Shown here piece after piece: positions 23,079-33,747 of a DNA stretch of 64,000 nt. How positions within the stretch are numbered: the stretch's first letter is position 1; each line of letters begins with the position of its first letter. The DNA lies in NCBI RefSeq assembly GCF_000701425.1, contig NZ_JNIW01000017.1:1-64000 (forward strand), read 5' to 3'. A program made the position numbers and the translations under genes. The DNA comes from Deinococcus frigens DSM 12807 (lineage in GTDB: Bacteria; Deinococcota; Deinococci; Deinococcales; Deinococcaceae). Below the pieces are notes generated by a model that searched no databases, was not told where the DNA came from, and saw nothing but the letters and a program-made list of their open reading frames with translations.

Positions 23079-24650
23079 ATGGCGCGGAATATAGCGGCGG
23101 AGTACAGGGCCGGGGGGCTGGAAGAGTTCTTCCGTCTGCCGGTGGACGGGATGAAACAGGCTCAGGCCGGGGCCAGGCCAGAGCTGGACCGCGTGGCGCT
23201 GGCCGAGGCGCTGCGGACGTATCACCGCGACCTGGGCACGCTGGACCGGAATGTGGAGGACGCCCTGATCCGGCTGGCCCACCCCGCGTCCAGGGTGATC
23301 GTGACCGGGCAGCAGGCGGGCGCGCTGAGCGGCCCGGCCTACAGCGTCCACAAGGGCGCAGACGCGGCGCTGCTGGCCCGCCGCCTGAACACCGAGGACG
23401 CCCCGGTGGTGGCGGTCTACTGGGTGGCGAGCCAAGACCATGACGCGGCAGAAGTCGCCAGCACCAGCCTGCTGGATTTCTCAGAGGTGCTGCACCGCCT
23501 GACATTCGACGTGTCGCCAGGACTGCCGGTGGGCCGTGTGCCGTGGCGACAGGACTGGACGGCGCAGGCGCTGGCGTTGCTGGACGCCTTCGACGCCCCA
23601 CCCGAACACATTGCCGCCGTGCGTGCGCGAATCTTGCGGGCAGTAAAGGCGGGGGGCTGTGACGCCGACGCCAGTTATGCAGATGTTTTTGCCCGCCTGA
23701 TCCACGGGCTGCTGTCCCCCGCCGGACTGATCGTGCTGGATCCCCTGCACCCTGCCCTGGCCCGGCTGATGGCCCCCACGCTGGCGCGCGAACTGGAAGA
23801 CCCGCTGGCGTCCTCAGCGCGCATCGAGGATGCGGCGGCCCAGTTGTCGGCGCAGGGCTTCGCGCCGCAATTGCGCCGCCCGGCGGGGGCCACCAACCTC
23901 TTTATCGAGGAAGACGACGGGGGGCGGCGACTGCTGCGGCTGGACGGACAGACCTTTAGCACCGACACCCGCAGGTACACCCGCGCCGAGTTGCTGGCCG
24001 TGCTGGACGCCGATCCCAGCCATCTGACCCCGGCAGCGGGCCTGCGCCCGGTGGTTCAGGACGCGCTGCTGCCCACGCTGGCCTTTGTGGTGGGGCCAGG
24101 GGAAATCGCCTATGGCGCGCAACTTCGCGAGGTCTACGAATTGCACGGTCTGAACCAGCCGCTGCTGTGGCCGCGCCTGAGCGTGACCTGGCTGGAGCCA
24201 AATGTGGCCCGGTTGCTGGGACGGCTGGGCGCGACCGCCGCCGAGGTTCAGGCCGATCCAGAAAGCGTACTGGGCCGCGCCCTGGCCCGTGAACGCGGAG
24301 CGGAGGCGGTGACCTCTCAGGCGCTGGAGCAGATCGACGCCCAGCTCCGCACCGTGATGGACGAGATCGCCGCTCTAGATCCCACCCTCGTCGGCGCGGC
24401 GGAGCGCACCCGCCAGCGCGTGACGGCGCGGGTGGGCCGCCTCCAGGGTCAGGCGGCGCGCGCCCTGGCCCGGCAGGAAGATGACCGCAGCGGGCAGCTC
24501 ACCCGGCTCAAGGCACATCTGCTCCCGAACGGCACGCCGCAGGAACGCGAGATGAACTTTCTGACCTACCTGCTCAAGCACGGCGAGACACCGCTGGAAC
24601 TGCTGCTGGCGCTGGAGCCGGGCGGGCGGGAAGAGATCAAGATTCCATAG
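23079..24650 (+). CDS. bshC: bacillithiol biosynthesis cysteine-adding enzyme
   Basis: Adds cysteine to glucosaminyl-malate in the last step of bacillithiol synthesis. About 523 residues with the family hallmark VIVTGQQAGALSGPAYSVHKGADAALLA near residue 70, WVASQDHDAAEV (~residue 110), and the coiled C-terminal part ending NFLTYLLKHGETPLELLLAL. The ATG at 23079 is preferred over 23070 because AAGGA is 9 bases before it and abuts the other. Bacillithiol is the known low-molecular-weight thiol of Deinococcus. Other bsh genes are not in the window. Confidence 0.93.
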   Translation: MARNIAAEYRAGGLEEFFRLPVDGMKQAQAGARPELDRVALAEALRTYHRDLGTLDRNVEDALIRLAHPASRVIVTGQQAGALSGPAYSVHKGADAALLARRLNTEDAPVVAVYWVASQDHDAAEVASTSLLDFSEVLHRLTFDVSPGLPVGRVPWRQDWTAQALALLDAFDAPPEHIAAVRARILRAVKAGGCDADASYADVFARLIHGLLSPAGLIVLDPLHPALARLMAPTLARELEDPLASSARIEDAAAQLSAQGFAPQLRRPAGATNLFIEEDDGGRRLLRLDGQTFSTDTRRYTRAELLAVLDADPSHLTPAAGLRPVVQDALLPTLAFVVGPGEIAYGAQLREVYELHGLNQPLLWPRLSVTWLEPNVARLLGRLGATAAEVQADPESVLGRALARERGAEAVTSQALEQIDAQLRTVMDEIAALDPTLVGAAERTRQRVTARVGRLQGQAARALARQEDDRSGQLTRLKAHLLPNGTPQEREMNFLTYLLKHGETPLELLLALEPGGREEIKIP

Positions 24651-25054
24651 GAGGAACACTTGGCGCTGCTCTGGCCCCTGACCTCACCCTTCTGCCGCAC
24701 CACGTGGACACCATCGTCCGGGAGAGCCTGGAGCTGGCACGCGGCATCATCCGCATCCAGGCTGGCGCGATGGACCCTGAGCGTTGGCGGCAGGGAAAAC
24801 GCGGTTTTCAGGACCAGCGCTGGCCTGGATTCCGGAGCAACCTCCATGAGCACGGGGGACGGGAGGTGATACGGGTTGCTTCGCAGCGCGTCTGCTTTGC
24901 TTCTCCCTCCAGTCGGGCTGAAGCGGGGACGTTCACCGCAAGCCGGATGGACACGGATCAAGGTTCGACTTCCCCCACCGCAGGCGCATCGGGTCCAGCC
25001 GCTGCAAAGCGCGCTTCACGCCGCATGGCCCCAGGAGGTCAGCTCAGCCCCGGA
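24651..25054. other. gap after bshC with one doubtful small ORF
   Basis: AGGAGG sits six bases before a TTG at 24660 that opens a 69-codon frame to 24869, but its Ser/Trp/Arg-rich product does not look like protein. A different frame of the same stretch (from about 24662) reads more naturally (LPHHVDTIVRESLELARGII) yet has no start codon. This suggests a small gene disabled by a shift. The rest, to the P-ATPase end, shows no feature. Confidence 0.4.
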
Positions 25055-27415
25055 TCACGACGGCGCGGGCTGGGCAGAGGCGGCGGGCGCAAATTTCACC
25101 CGGTTCTGGGACAGGGCGTTCAGGGTCACGATCACCGTGCTGGCGCTCATCAGCAGGGCGGCCCACTCCGGGCGCAGCAGGATGCCCAGCGAGGGATACA
25201 GCACCCCGGCGGCGAAGGGAATGGCCAGCAGATTGTATCCGGCGGCCCAGAACAGGTTCTGTTTGATCTTGCCGCGCACCTGCCGCGCCAGCGTGATGGC
25301 CCCGGCGACACTGGCCGGATCGCTGCGGACCAGCACCACGTCCGCCGTCTCCACCGCCACGTTCGTTCCCGCGCCGATGGCGATGCCCACGGTGGCCTGC
25401 GCCAGCGCGGGAGCGTCATTCACGCCGTCACCGATCATGGCCACCTGACGGCCCGCGTCCTGTAACGTCTTGACCTGGGCGGACTTCTCCTCGGGCAGCA
25501 CATCTGCGATCACCGTATCCAGGCCCAGTTCACGGGCCACCGCCCCCGCCGTGCGGGCATTGTCGCCGGTGAGCATGACGGTCTGAATGCCCAGTTCGCG
25601 GAGCGATTGAACGGCCACCCGCGCCGAGGGCCGCACCCGGTCCGCCACCGCCACGACGCCCAGAAGCTGCCCGTCTGCGGCGACAAACATAGGGGTCTTG
25701 CCGTCCGCCGCCAGGGTCTCGGCTTGCTCCAGGTGCGCCCCCAGAGCCACGTTCTCCCGGTCCATCAGTTTGCGGTTGCCGATCATCACGCGCCTGCCCT
25801 CTACCCGCGCGGTCACGCCCTGTCCCGGCACCGAGTCGAAATCTTGCGCCTCGCCCAGCTCTATTCCCTTCTCTTTCGCTCCCGCGACAATGGCAGCGGC
25901 CAGCGGATGTTGAGATGGTTGATCGGCAGAGGCGGCCAGACGTAGTAGCTCGTCCTCAGATACGCCCCCTGCGGGCCGCAGATCGGTCAGGGCGGGCTTA
26001 CCCTCAGTCAACGTGCCTGTCTTGTCGAAGACCACGGTGTCGATGCTGGCGGTGGCCTCCAGCGCGCCCGCATTTTTAAACAGCACGCCTTCCCTGGCTC
26101 CCTTGCCCACGCCCACAGTAATGGCAGTGGGCGTCGCCAGCGCCAGCGCGTCCGGGCAGGCGATCACGATGGCCGAGACGGCAGCGGTCAGCGCGAAGAC
26201 CACGCTCTGCCCCAGCAGGGTCCAGACGATAAAGGCCAGCAGGCCGCTGCCCAGGGCCACGAAGACCAGATATTTGCCCGCCGTATCGGCCAGGCGCTGG
26301 GCGGGAGCCTTGCTGGCCTGCGCGTTCTGCACCAGCGCCACGATGCGGCTCAGGGCGGTGTCTGCGCCCACGGCAGTGGCGCGGAATTGAAAGGCCCCGG
26401 TCTGGTTGACCGTGCCGCCGGTCACGCGGTCCCCCGCCGCCTTGCCCACCGGCAGCGGCTCGCCGCTGATCATGCTCTCGTCCACATAGCTCTGGCCCGC
26501 CGACACCTGGCCGTCCACCGGCACGCGGTCACCGGGACGCACGGCCAGGCTGTCGCCCACCTCCACCTGCGAGAGCGGTACTTCCATTTCCTGCCCGTCC
26601 CGAATTAAGCGGGCGGTGTCGGGTGCCAGTTTCAGCAGGGCCTCCACCGCGCGCCCGGTGGCAAAGCGCGAGCGCATTTCCAGCCAGTGGCCGATCAACG
26701 AGAAGGTGGTCAGCATGGCAGCGGCCTCGAAAAAGACGTCCTGTGATCCCAGGAACACGGTGGCCCACACCGAATAGAGGTAGGAGACCAGGATGCCCAG
26801 GGCGATCAGGGTCATCATGTTGGCCTCACCGCGCCGCAGCGCCCGCCACGCCGCAGAGATGAACGGTCAGCCGCCCCACCACACCACCGGCGTCGCCAGG
26901 ATCAGCCCGAACCAGGCCATGTCCAGCCCGAACGGCGGCGCGGCCCGGAAACCCAGCGCCTCGCCAATCGGGGAGAACAGCACGGTGGGAACGGTCAGGA
27001 TCAGCGAGACGACAAAGCGGCGCAGCATGTCGGCCACTATCGCCTCGCCGTGACCCGCGTGTTCGCCGTGACCCCCGTGTTCGTCATGGCCAGGGTGGTG
27101 CTCATGGCCAGCGTGGGCAGCGGCGGCGGCCTGCGCCGGATGACCGGGCTGCGAGGCAGACGGCGCACAGTCCTGGCATGCGCAGGCGTACCCCGCCGCA
27201 TGGAGCCGCGTCCTGAGCGCCTCCCCGGTGACGGCGGCGGGATCGTATTCCAGATGGGCCACCCCGCGCGTGCGGTCCAGATGGGCGTGGTGGACGCCGG
27301 GCTGCCGGGCCAGCTCGTCCTCCAGACCGGCATACTCACTCGCGCCAAAACAATCTTTGAACGCCACTTCGAGAACGCGGCGGGAGGCCGCTGGTAGGGG
27401 GTGGTGCTGGGTCAT
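25055..27415 (-). pseudogene. copper-type P1B-ATPase interrupted by an in-frame stop
   Basis: Read through, about 786 residues. The N-terminus has a degenerate heavy-metal domain and a His/Gly-rich stretch (HAGHEHHPGHDEHGGHG), typical of CopB-like pumps. Then come membrane helices, the actuator [25 protein letters not shown] (CPD instead of the usual CPC or CPH), phosphorylation DKTGTLTEG, and [16 protein letters not shown] at 26867-26869 falls where the family has Trp in 'GGWPF'; the codons either side are in the same frame and continue the protein (WWGG * PFISAAW). So one base change (TGG to TGA) or a read error breaks it. The segment after the stop could restart at 26818 but would lack the early helices. 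It was probably a metal exporter. Confidence 0.85.
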
Positions 27416-27587
27416 CGGTAAACTTCCTGGGGGCGTTGCTCCTGCCCCGCAGGTTAGGTGCGCCGTGTTCAGCTCGTGTGTGGCCCTGGCTGGCGCGGGA
27501 GGTCCGATCAAATAAAGGTCAGCACAGCAGCGAGGTCACGCCTCTGCGTACCGCTCCGTCATCCCGCAACCCATGGGTCGCCTGCCC

Positions 27588-27763
27588 ACACGGACTCCGA
27601 TTGAAAGGCATCGAAGGCACTTGGACATCCGGGAGGACGTCCAGGCGTCCTCATGGGCGCTGCTCTGGAGGAGGCCGCGAGCAGGCGAACAACGGGTTCC
27701 GGGCGTGGGGGGACAAACCGGCGCTTTCCCACCGCATCCACGAAACAAACGAAGTCCGGCTCA
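27588..27763 (-). repeat. dispersed repeat copy, about 176 bp
   Basis: Bounded by ACGGACTCCGATTG on the plus-strand left and GAAGTCCGGC on the right, an imperfect inverted pair. On its minus strand the segment CAGCGCCCATGAGGACGCC...CAATCGGAGTCCGT matches the copy at 9308-9424. Its right end reaches the ftsY stop codon. No coding content. Confidence 0.7.
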
Positions 27764-28717
27764 GTCCCTCGGCACGTCCACATCGAACAGTGCCCGCACA
27801 AATTCCTGGCTGTCGAAGGGTTGCAGATCGCCCGCGCTCTCGCCCACGCCGATGAACTTGATCGGCACGCCCAGCTCGCGCACGATGGGGATTAAAATGC
27901 CGCCCTTGGCCGTACCGTCCAGCTTGGTGACGATCACGCCGGTCAGGGGCGTGGACTCGTGGAACTTCTTGGCCTGCTGTAGCCCGTTCTGCCCGGTCAC
28001 GGCGTCCAGCACTAGCCAGACCTCGGCGGGTTCGCCGGGATCGGCCTTCTCAATGACGCGGCGCACCTTTTTCAGCTCTTCCATCAGGTTGTGCTTATTG
28101 TGCAGGCGTCCGGCGGTGTCCACGAACAGCAGGTCCGTGCCACGGGCGGCGCGGGCGGTGGCGGCGTCGTAGGCCACGGCGGCGGGGTCCCCCCCGTCCG
28201 TTCCCTGCACCACGGGTACGCCCAGCCGGTCCCCCCATTCGCCCAGTTGTGCCCCGGCAGCGGCGCGGAAGGTGTCGCCCGCCGCGAACATCACGCTGTT
28301 GCCCCGGCCCATGTAGTACTGGCCCAGCTTGGCAATGGTGGTGGTCTTGCCCACCCCGTTGACACCGATCACCATGACCACGTGGCCGCCCGGCTGCACC
28401 GACACGCGGCTGGCCTGCGGTGAAAAGCCCAGCTTGCGGAACTCGGCGCGGCTGGCATTGGGTTCGAGTTGCAGGGTCAGCGCGTCCATCAGCGCCTGCT
28501 GCAAATTCTTGCCCTCGCTGCGGCGCACGTCCTCCAGGATTTCCCCGGTGGCCGCGCGGCCCACGTCGGCGGCGATCAGGGCGTATTCCAGATCCTCGAT
28601 GGTGTCCAGGCGGTTGTTGAACACATCTTTTACGTCGTTGCCCATGAATCCGGCGGTGTCGTTGATCTGCGCGCGGGTCTTGCTCAGGCCGCTGCGCAGC
28701 CGTTCGAGCCAGCTCAC
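27761..28717 (-). CDS. ftsY: signal recognition particle receptor FtsY
   Basis: GTPase that docks SRP-ribosome complexes at the membrane. 318 residues: N domain (LRSGLSKTRAQINDTAGFM... to ~residue 95), then the G domain with P-loop GVNGVGKTTTIAKLG (~residues 118-132), DTFRAAAGAQL, DTAGR (~residue 200) and TKLDGTAKGG (~residue 263), ending FIGVGESAGDLQPFDSQEFVRALF. It lacks the long acidic N-terminal A domain of the E. coli protein, as in many bacteria. The start is a GTG at 28717. A dispersed repeat directly follows the stop. Confidence 0.95.
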   Translation of the reverse strand: MSWLERLRSGLSKTRAQINDTAGFMGNDVKDVFNNRLDTIEDLEYALIAADVGRAATGEILEDVRRSEGKNLQQALMDALTLQLEPNASRAEFRKLGFSPQASRVSVQPGGHVVMVIGVNGVGKTTTIAKLGQYYMGRGNSVMFAAGDTFRAAAGAQLGEWGDRLGVPVVQGTDGGDPAAVAYDAATARAARGTDLLFVDTAGRLHNKHNLMEELKKVRRVIEKADPGEPAEVWLVLDAVTGQNGLQQAKKFHESTPLTGVIVTKLDGTAKGGILIPIVRELGVPIKFIGVGESAGDLQPFDSQEFVRALFDVDVPRD

Positions 28718-28850
28718 GGGCGGTCCCCAGCGGGGGTAAGTGTCGGGCAGAAAAAGGGTGAGGCGATCATCCCCCCACCATAGCGCCCGCCGCCGGGGGC
28801 AAAAGGACGGTGGGCGGGAAGATCTCTGGCCTCTCTAGCCTCTCTGGCGT

Positions 28851-30653
28851 CTACGCCTGCGGCATCTGGGCCTCGATGGTGGTCCCCTGGGCCGGGGCGC
28901 TGAGGATGCGGTACTGGCCGCCCCTGGCCTGGAGGCGTTCGCGCATCTGGACCAGCCCCAGCCCGCCCGCACTGCTGACGCGCCCGGTGACGGCCTGTGG
29001 GTCAAAGCCCGCGCCGTCGTCGCGCACGCGCAGCAAGACCTGATACGGGCCGCCGTCCACGGTCACGCGGACCTCGCCCGCGCGGGCGTGCTTGGCAATG
29101 TTGTTCAGACTTTCTTGCAGGATGCGGAACATCACGGCCTCGTCGCCGGGCGACAGATGCACCTCGCCGGTCACGTCCAGACTGCTTCTCATGTTGTTCT
29201 GCTCGCCGAAGTCCAGCACGTAGCGGCGCACCGTTTCCAGCAGGCCGTAGCGCTCCAGATCGATGGGCCGCAGCGCGAAGATGCTGCGCCGGACTTCCCT
29301 GATCTGCTCGCGCAGCAATGTCGTCGCGGAGCGCACCTCGGCCTCAGCGCGCGCCGGGTCACTGTGCATCTGACGGGCCACCACGTCCAGCTTCAGGGCC
29401 GCAAAGGCCAGCGACTGCGCCACACCGTCGTGGATCTCGCGGGCAATGCGGGCGCGTTCGTCGCTGATCGCCAGTTCCTCGGAGTACAGGTAGGCGCGGG
29501 CGTTGCGGACCGCCAGGGTGGCCTGCCCGGCCATCAGCGCCAGCAGCGAGACGCGGGCGGCCTCGAAAGCCCCCTCGCGCGGGTCGCCCAGCATCAGCAC
29601 GCCCACCAGCCCCTCCTCGTCGCGCATGGGCAGGCCCAGCACGCTGCGGGCCTCGGGGAAGACCTGACAGGCCTCGGCCCCAGTCACGATTAGCGGCCCG
29701 CTGGCCTGGGCCACCTGCGCGGCAAAGGCCGGGACCACGCCGCCGGGGGCGTCGTCCCGGCTGGCCCCATCGCTACCAACACTGCCACCGCCAACACCGC
29801 CGCTGCCCACCCCGCTGACCTCGCCGCGCCGGTCCTGGGCGTATTCCAGCCTCAGCACGCCGTCCTCGTCGCTTAAATATGCCGCGCGGGCCTCCGCGCC
29901 CACCCGGCCCGCCATCGTTCCCGTCACGCGTGACAGCAACCGCCGCATGTTGCGCTCGGCGCGGATGCTCTGGTCCACGCTGTACAGCGTCATTAAATCC
30001 AGGGTGCGCTGCCGGGCGGCCTCCACGCCGGTCGCCACCTCGGCGGCCAGGGCCTGGGCCAGTTCCGCCGTATCGGCCCCCGGCGGCGTTTCGAAGTGCA
30101 GCAGCAGCGCGCCGCCGCCGGGGACGCTGACCTTGAGGGGATGCAGCGCGGCGCTGGGCGCACTGAGCAACGTCTCGCCGCGCGCCGTGCCGCTCAGACC
30201 GCCGGGCACGGTCAGGGTGGCGTGGGTGGCCCCGGTCACGCGCACCGCCCCGCGCGCGGCCACCTCCAGCACTGCGCCCAGATCGGGTGCCCCACCCAGA
30301 TCGCGCATCAGCTCCTGCACGCCCTGCAAGCGCCCGTGCGAGGCGCTGAGTTGCCCGTACAGGTCGCGCAGCTCACGCTCGGCACGCTCGCGGGCGCGGG
30401 TGCCCTCGGCGATCCACTCCACGCTGAAAAAGGTCACGGCGGGGCCGACCAGGCCGTAGAACAGCAGGTGCGCCCACAGCTCGCGCTGCCCGTTGCCCAG
30501 CAGCGAGATCGCCAGTTCCACCGCGCCCACCACCAGCACGATCAGCGGCGGCAGCAGGTTGCGCACCAGCCGCACCCGGTCCGACAGCGGCGCACGCGGC
30601 GGCGCGGCGGGGGGCCGGGCAAGCGGTGTCCGGGTGGCGGGGGCGTCGGTCAT
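28851..30653 (-). CDS. NarL/DegS-type sensor histidine kinase with GAF-like domains
   Basis: 600 residues. Two hydrophobic helices (~residues 33-54 and ~62-82) anchor it, then a coiled linker, two GAF-like segments (~100-220 and ~230-375, the second with VFPEARSVLGLPMRDEEGLVGVLMLGDP), then the HisKA_3 phospho-acceptor DERARIAREIHDGVAQSLAF (~residue 395) and an HATPase with NIAKHA (N box), VRDDGAGFDP and GGLGLVQMRERL. The second GAF segment holds a Gly/Ser-rich insert (GVGSGGVGGGSVGSDG). It should phosphorylate a NarL-type regulator, but none is adjacent, so the partner is elsewhere. Confidence 0.9.
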   Translation of the reverse strand: MTDAPATRTPLARPPAAPPRAPLSDRVRLVRNLLPPLIVLVVGAVELAISLLGNGQRELWAHLLFYGLVGPAVTFFSVEWIAEGTRARERAERELRDLYGQLSASHGRLQGVQELMRDLGGAPDLGAVLEVAARGAVRVTGATHATLTVPGGLSGTARGETLLSAPSAALHPLKVSVPGGGALLLHFETPPGADTAELAQALAAEVATGVEAARQRTLDLMTLYSVDQSIRAERNMRRLLSRVTGTMAGRVGAEARAAYLSDEDGVLRLEYAQDRRGEVSGVGSGGVGGGSVGSDGASRDDAPGGVVPAFAAQVAQASGPLIVTGAEACQVFPEARSVLGLPMRDEEGLVGVLMLGDPREGAFEAARVSLLALMAGQATLAVRNARAYLYSEELAISDERARIAREIHDGVAQSLAFAALKLDVVARQMHSDPARAEAEVRSATTLLREQIREVRRSIFALRPIDLERYGLLETVRRYVLDFGEQNNMRSSLDVTGEVHLSPGDEAVMFRILQESLNNIAKHARAGEVRVTVDGGPYQVLLRVRDDGAGFDPQAVTGRVSSAGGLGLVQMRERLQARGGQYRILSAPAQGTTIEAQMPQA

Positions 30654-30994
30654 GGTTCCAGTCTAGAGTTCCTGGCGGGGCGAGGTCAGTAACTTCCGGC
30701 GCGTGTCCAGCAGTGGCGCGGTGCATGGGGTGGTCCCCGTTCAGGTCGATTCGCGGCTCGCCCGGCGGCTCTCTCACCTTTCCGTTCCTTCGCGCCTCCT
30801 TCTGCCGCAAGGGGCGAGGGGAAAAGCGCAGGTCCGAGATTCAATCTCACCGGGTGGCGCGGGACGACAACCCGCAGCGGTACCGCAGGCCCACACCCGC
30901 CGCGCCTCCCCCCACCGTCGAGCGCAGCTTGCCCGGCCCCCACTGTGAGCGCGTGACTTGCCCCCCACCCGGCTTTGCGGTACTACTAGCCCAT
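30654..30994. other. intergenic gap between divergent genes
   Basis: About 340 bases between the kinase start and the Mrp start. Open frames exist but none is protein-like. The stretch is expected to hold promoters for both genes; no clear -35/-10 pair or palindrome stands out. Confidence 0.4.
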
Positions 30995-32067
<1,073 letters not shown>

Positions 32068-32071
<4 letters not shown>

Positions 32072-32748
32072 ATACCGGGTCTGCTCACACAGCTTCTGCC
32101 CAGGCCGCCCCCGAACTGCCGCCCCCTGCCCCGCCGGAACGCACCAAGGTGCGGCTGCTGGAACTGGTGCAGCGCCACGGCCCGCAGACCGCACAGGACC
32201 TGGCCGCGCGGCTGGAGGTCAGCGTGCCCGCCGCGCGGCGTCACCTGGGCGACTTGCAGGAGCAGGGGCTGCTGCTCGCGCGCACCGAGCGGCCCGGCGG
32301 GCGCGGACGGCCCCAGCACGTCTTCAGCCTGACCGAACGCGGCGAGGCAGCCTTTCCCCGCAGCTATTCGGGCCTGTGCGTGGACGTGCTGCGCCACGTC
32401 GAGGAACTGTTTGGTGAGGGCGCGGTCCTGAAGGTGCTGGACGCCCGCAGCGTCGAGATCGCCTCGCGCCTGGAGGCCGAGCTGCCGGAGCATCTGCCCT
32501 TGGAACAGCGGGTTCGGCGGCTGGCGGCCCTGCTGGGGGATATGGGCTTCGATCCCGTGCTGGAGCAGGACGGCGCGGACTGGTGCCTGACCCAGCGCAA
32601 CTGCCCCAACTTGGCCGTCGCCCGCCAGTACGCTCAGCTCTGCGACTCGGAGTTGAACCTGTATGCCGAGCTGCTGGGCGCGCAAGTCGTCCGGGAAACG
32701 CGCATCGCCTGCGGGCAGGGTGCCTGCCGCTACCGCATCATCGGCTGA
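32068..32748 (+). CDS. SufR-like Fe-S transcription regulator
   Basis: 226 residues. After a Pro/Ala-rich start comes a winged HTH: LLELVQRHGPQTAQDLAARLEVSVPAARRHLGDLQEQGLL (~residues 29-68) with a GGRGRPQHVFSLT wing. The C-terminal part has four cysteines (RNCPN, QLCDSE, ETRIACGQGACRYRI) in the arrangement of SufR, which binds a [4Fe-4S] cluster and represses suf genes. The ATGA overlap with mrp supports a role in Fe-S control. No suf genes are in the window. It is likely also autoregulatory, but no operator was identified. Confidence 0.85.
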
Positions 32749-32817
32749 GCGCTGCCTATCATTCCTGAAGCTGACCGGATCATGAGACGGTACAGTAACC
32801 ACCAGGACCCCGCCCCC

Positions 32818-33408
32818 ATGACCCATCACCTTCCCCCCATTCCCGAGCCGCCCAGGCCGCTGTACAGCCTGGTGGCCTGGCCCCCGCAGGTGCTGGACAC
32901 CTGGATGCGCCGTGCCCAGGCCACGCTGAATGTCAGTGGCTTTGGCCTGCCGCACCTGAACCTGCGCGCCCCATTCCAGACCAGCCTGGGCAGCCCCGAT
33001 CTGATGGCCGCCTTCCGGGAGGGACTGCGCGGCGAACCGGCACTGGAAGTCCGTGTGCGCGGCTGGAAACGCCTGAGCAGCGTGATCTTTCTGGAGTTCG
33101 AGCTGGACCCGGCGCTCTCGGACCTGCACGCCCGGATGCTGAACATCGGCCCATCGAGCCGCGCGCCCTACGACGGGGCCGACTACCGCCCGCACCTGAC
33201 GCTGGCGCTGGGCATTCTGCCGTGGGCCGAGGACCTGCTGTGGGAGCAGGTGCAGGCGCTGAGGCCCCCACTGGACCACTTCACCGTTCAGGCCCTGAGC
33301 CTGACCCGCGAGGAACGCGGCGAGGTGCAAGAACTCCACACCTTTCCGCTGGTCCTCCCGCTGGAAGACGAGGGGGCCATGAACGAGGCCGGGGCCGCGC
33401 CCAGCTAA
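32818..33408 (+). CDS. 2H-type phosphoesterase (2'-5' RNA ligase superfamily)
   Basis: About 196 residues from the ATG at 32818. The second 2H motif is clear: RPHLTLALG (~residues 124-132, HxT). The first is HLNLRAPF (~residues 42-49), where Asn replaces the usual Thr or Ser. Relatives open 2',3'-cyclic phosphates or join/cleave 2'-5' linkages in RNA. The substrate is not known. Its TAA lies in the first unit of a 13-bp tandem repeat. A start at 32782 would add 12 residues. Confidence 0.75.
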   Translation: MTHHLPPIPEPPRPLYSLVAWPPQVLDTWMRRAQATLNVSGFGLPHLNLRAPFQTSLGSPDLMAAFREGLRGEPALEVRVRGWKRLSSVIFLEFELDPALSDLHARMLNIGPSSRAPYDGADYRPHLTLALGILPWAEDLLWEQVQALRPPLDHFTVQALSLTREERGEVQELHTFPLVLPLEDEGAMNEAGAAPS

Positions 33409-33450
33409 ATGGCCCAGTTAAATAGCCCAGCTAAATGGCCTGGCTGATGG
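33400..33450. repeat. 13-bp tandem repeat over a stop codon
   Basis: Units CCCAGCTAAATGG, CCCAGTTAAATAG, CCCAGCTAAATGG and a degraded CCTGGCTGATGG. The TAA in the first unit is the stop of the phosphoesterase gene, and later units put stop codons in other frames. The design matches that of 8231-8282 although the sequences differ. Confidence 0.9.
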
Positions 33451-33471
33451 CCGAGTTGGGGCACGCCCGTC

Positions 33472-33500
33472 TTGCACCGTTTCGCAGCCTCTGCTAACCT
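33472..33500 (+). promoter_or_regulatory. sigma70-type promoter of tRNA-Trp
   Basis: TTGCAC and TAACCT are separated by exactly 17 bases. The -10 box ends 62 bases before the mature tRNA 5' end, leaving room for a 5' leader. No other coding feature lies between. Confidence 0.75.
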
Positions 33501-33561
33501 GTACAGGCCCGCGAGAAAGCGCCATCTCCCGGCGGGTGTTTGGTCAGCAACGTCTTGGCAG

Positions 33562-33637
33562 GGGTTCTTAGCTCAGTTGGTAGAGCATCGGTCTCCAAAA
33601 CCGAGGGTCGTAGGTTCAAGTCCTGCAGGGCCCGCCA
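33562..33637 (+). tRNA. tRNA-Trp (CCA)
   Basis: Acceptor GGGTTCT/AGGGCCC (with two G-U pairs), D arm GCTC...GAGC, anticodon stem TCGGT/ACCGA around CTCCAAA, T arm GTAGG-TTCAAGT-CCTGC. The anticodon is CCA, so it carries tryptophan. The 3' CCA is encoded. A strong promoter lies upstream and an intrinsic terminator follows 5 bases later, so this is a single-gene transcript. Confidence 0.97.
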
Positions 33638-33642
33638 GGCAC

Positions 33643-33668
33643 AACCCCGCATTACGCGGGGTTTTTTC
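33643..33668 (+). terminator. intrinsic terminator of tRNA-Trp
   Basis: Stem AACCCCGC/GCGGGGTT with loop ATTAC, then a run of T. It lies immediately after the tRNA. Confidence 0.9.
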
Positions 33669-33747
33669 GTTTCTCTATGATGTGTTTTTCGCTTCTCTCT
33701 AGCGTGAAGGGTGCTGGCCTCAGCACGGCAGCGGCATACGGGCGGAC

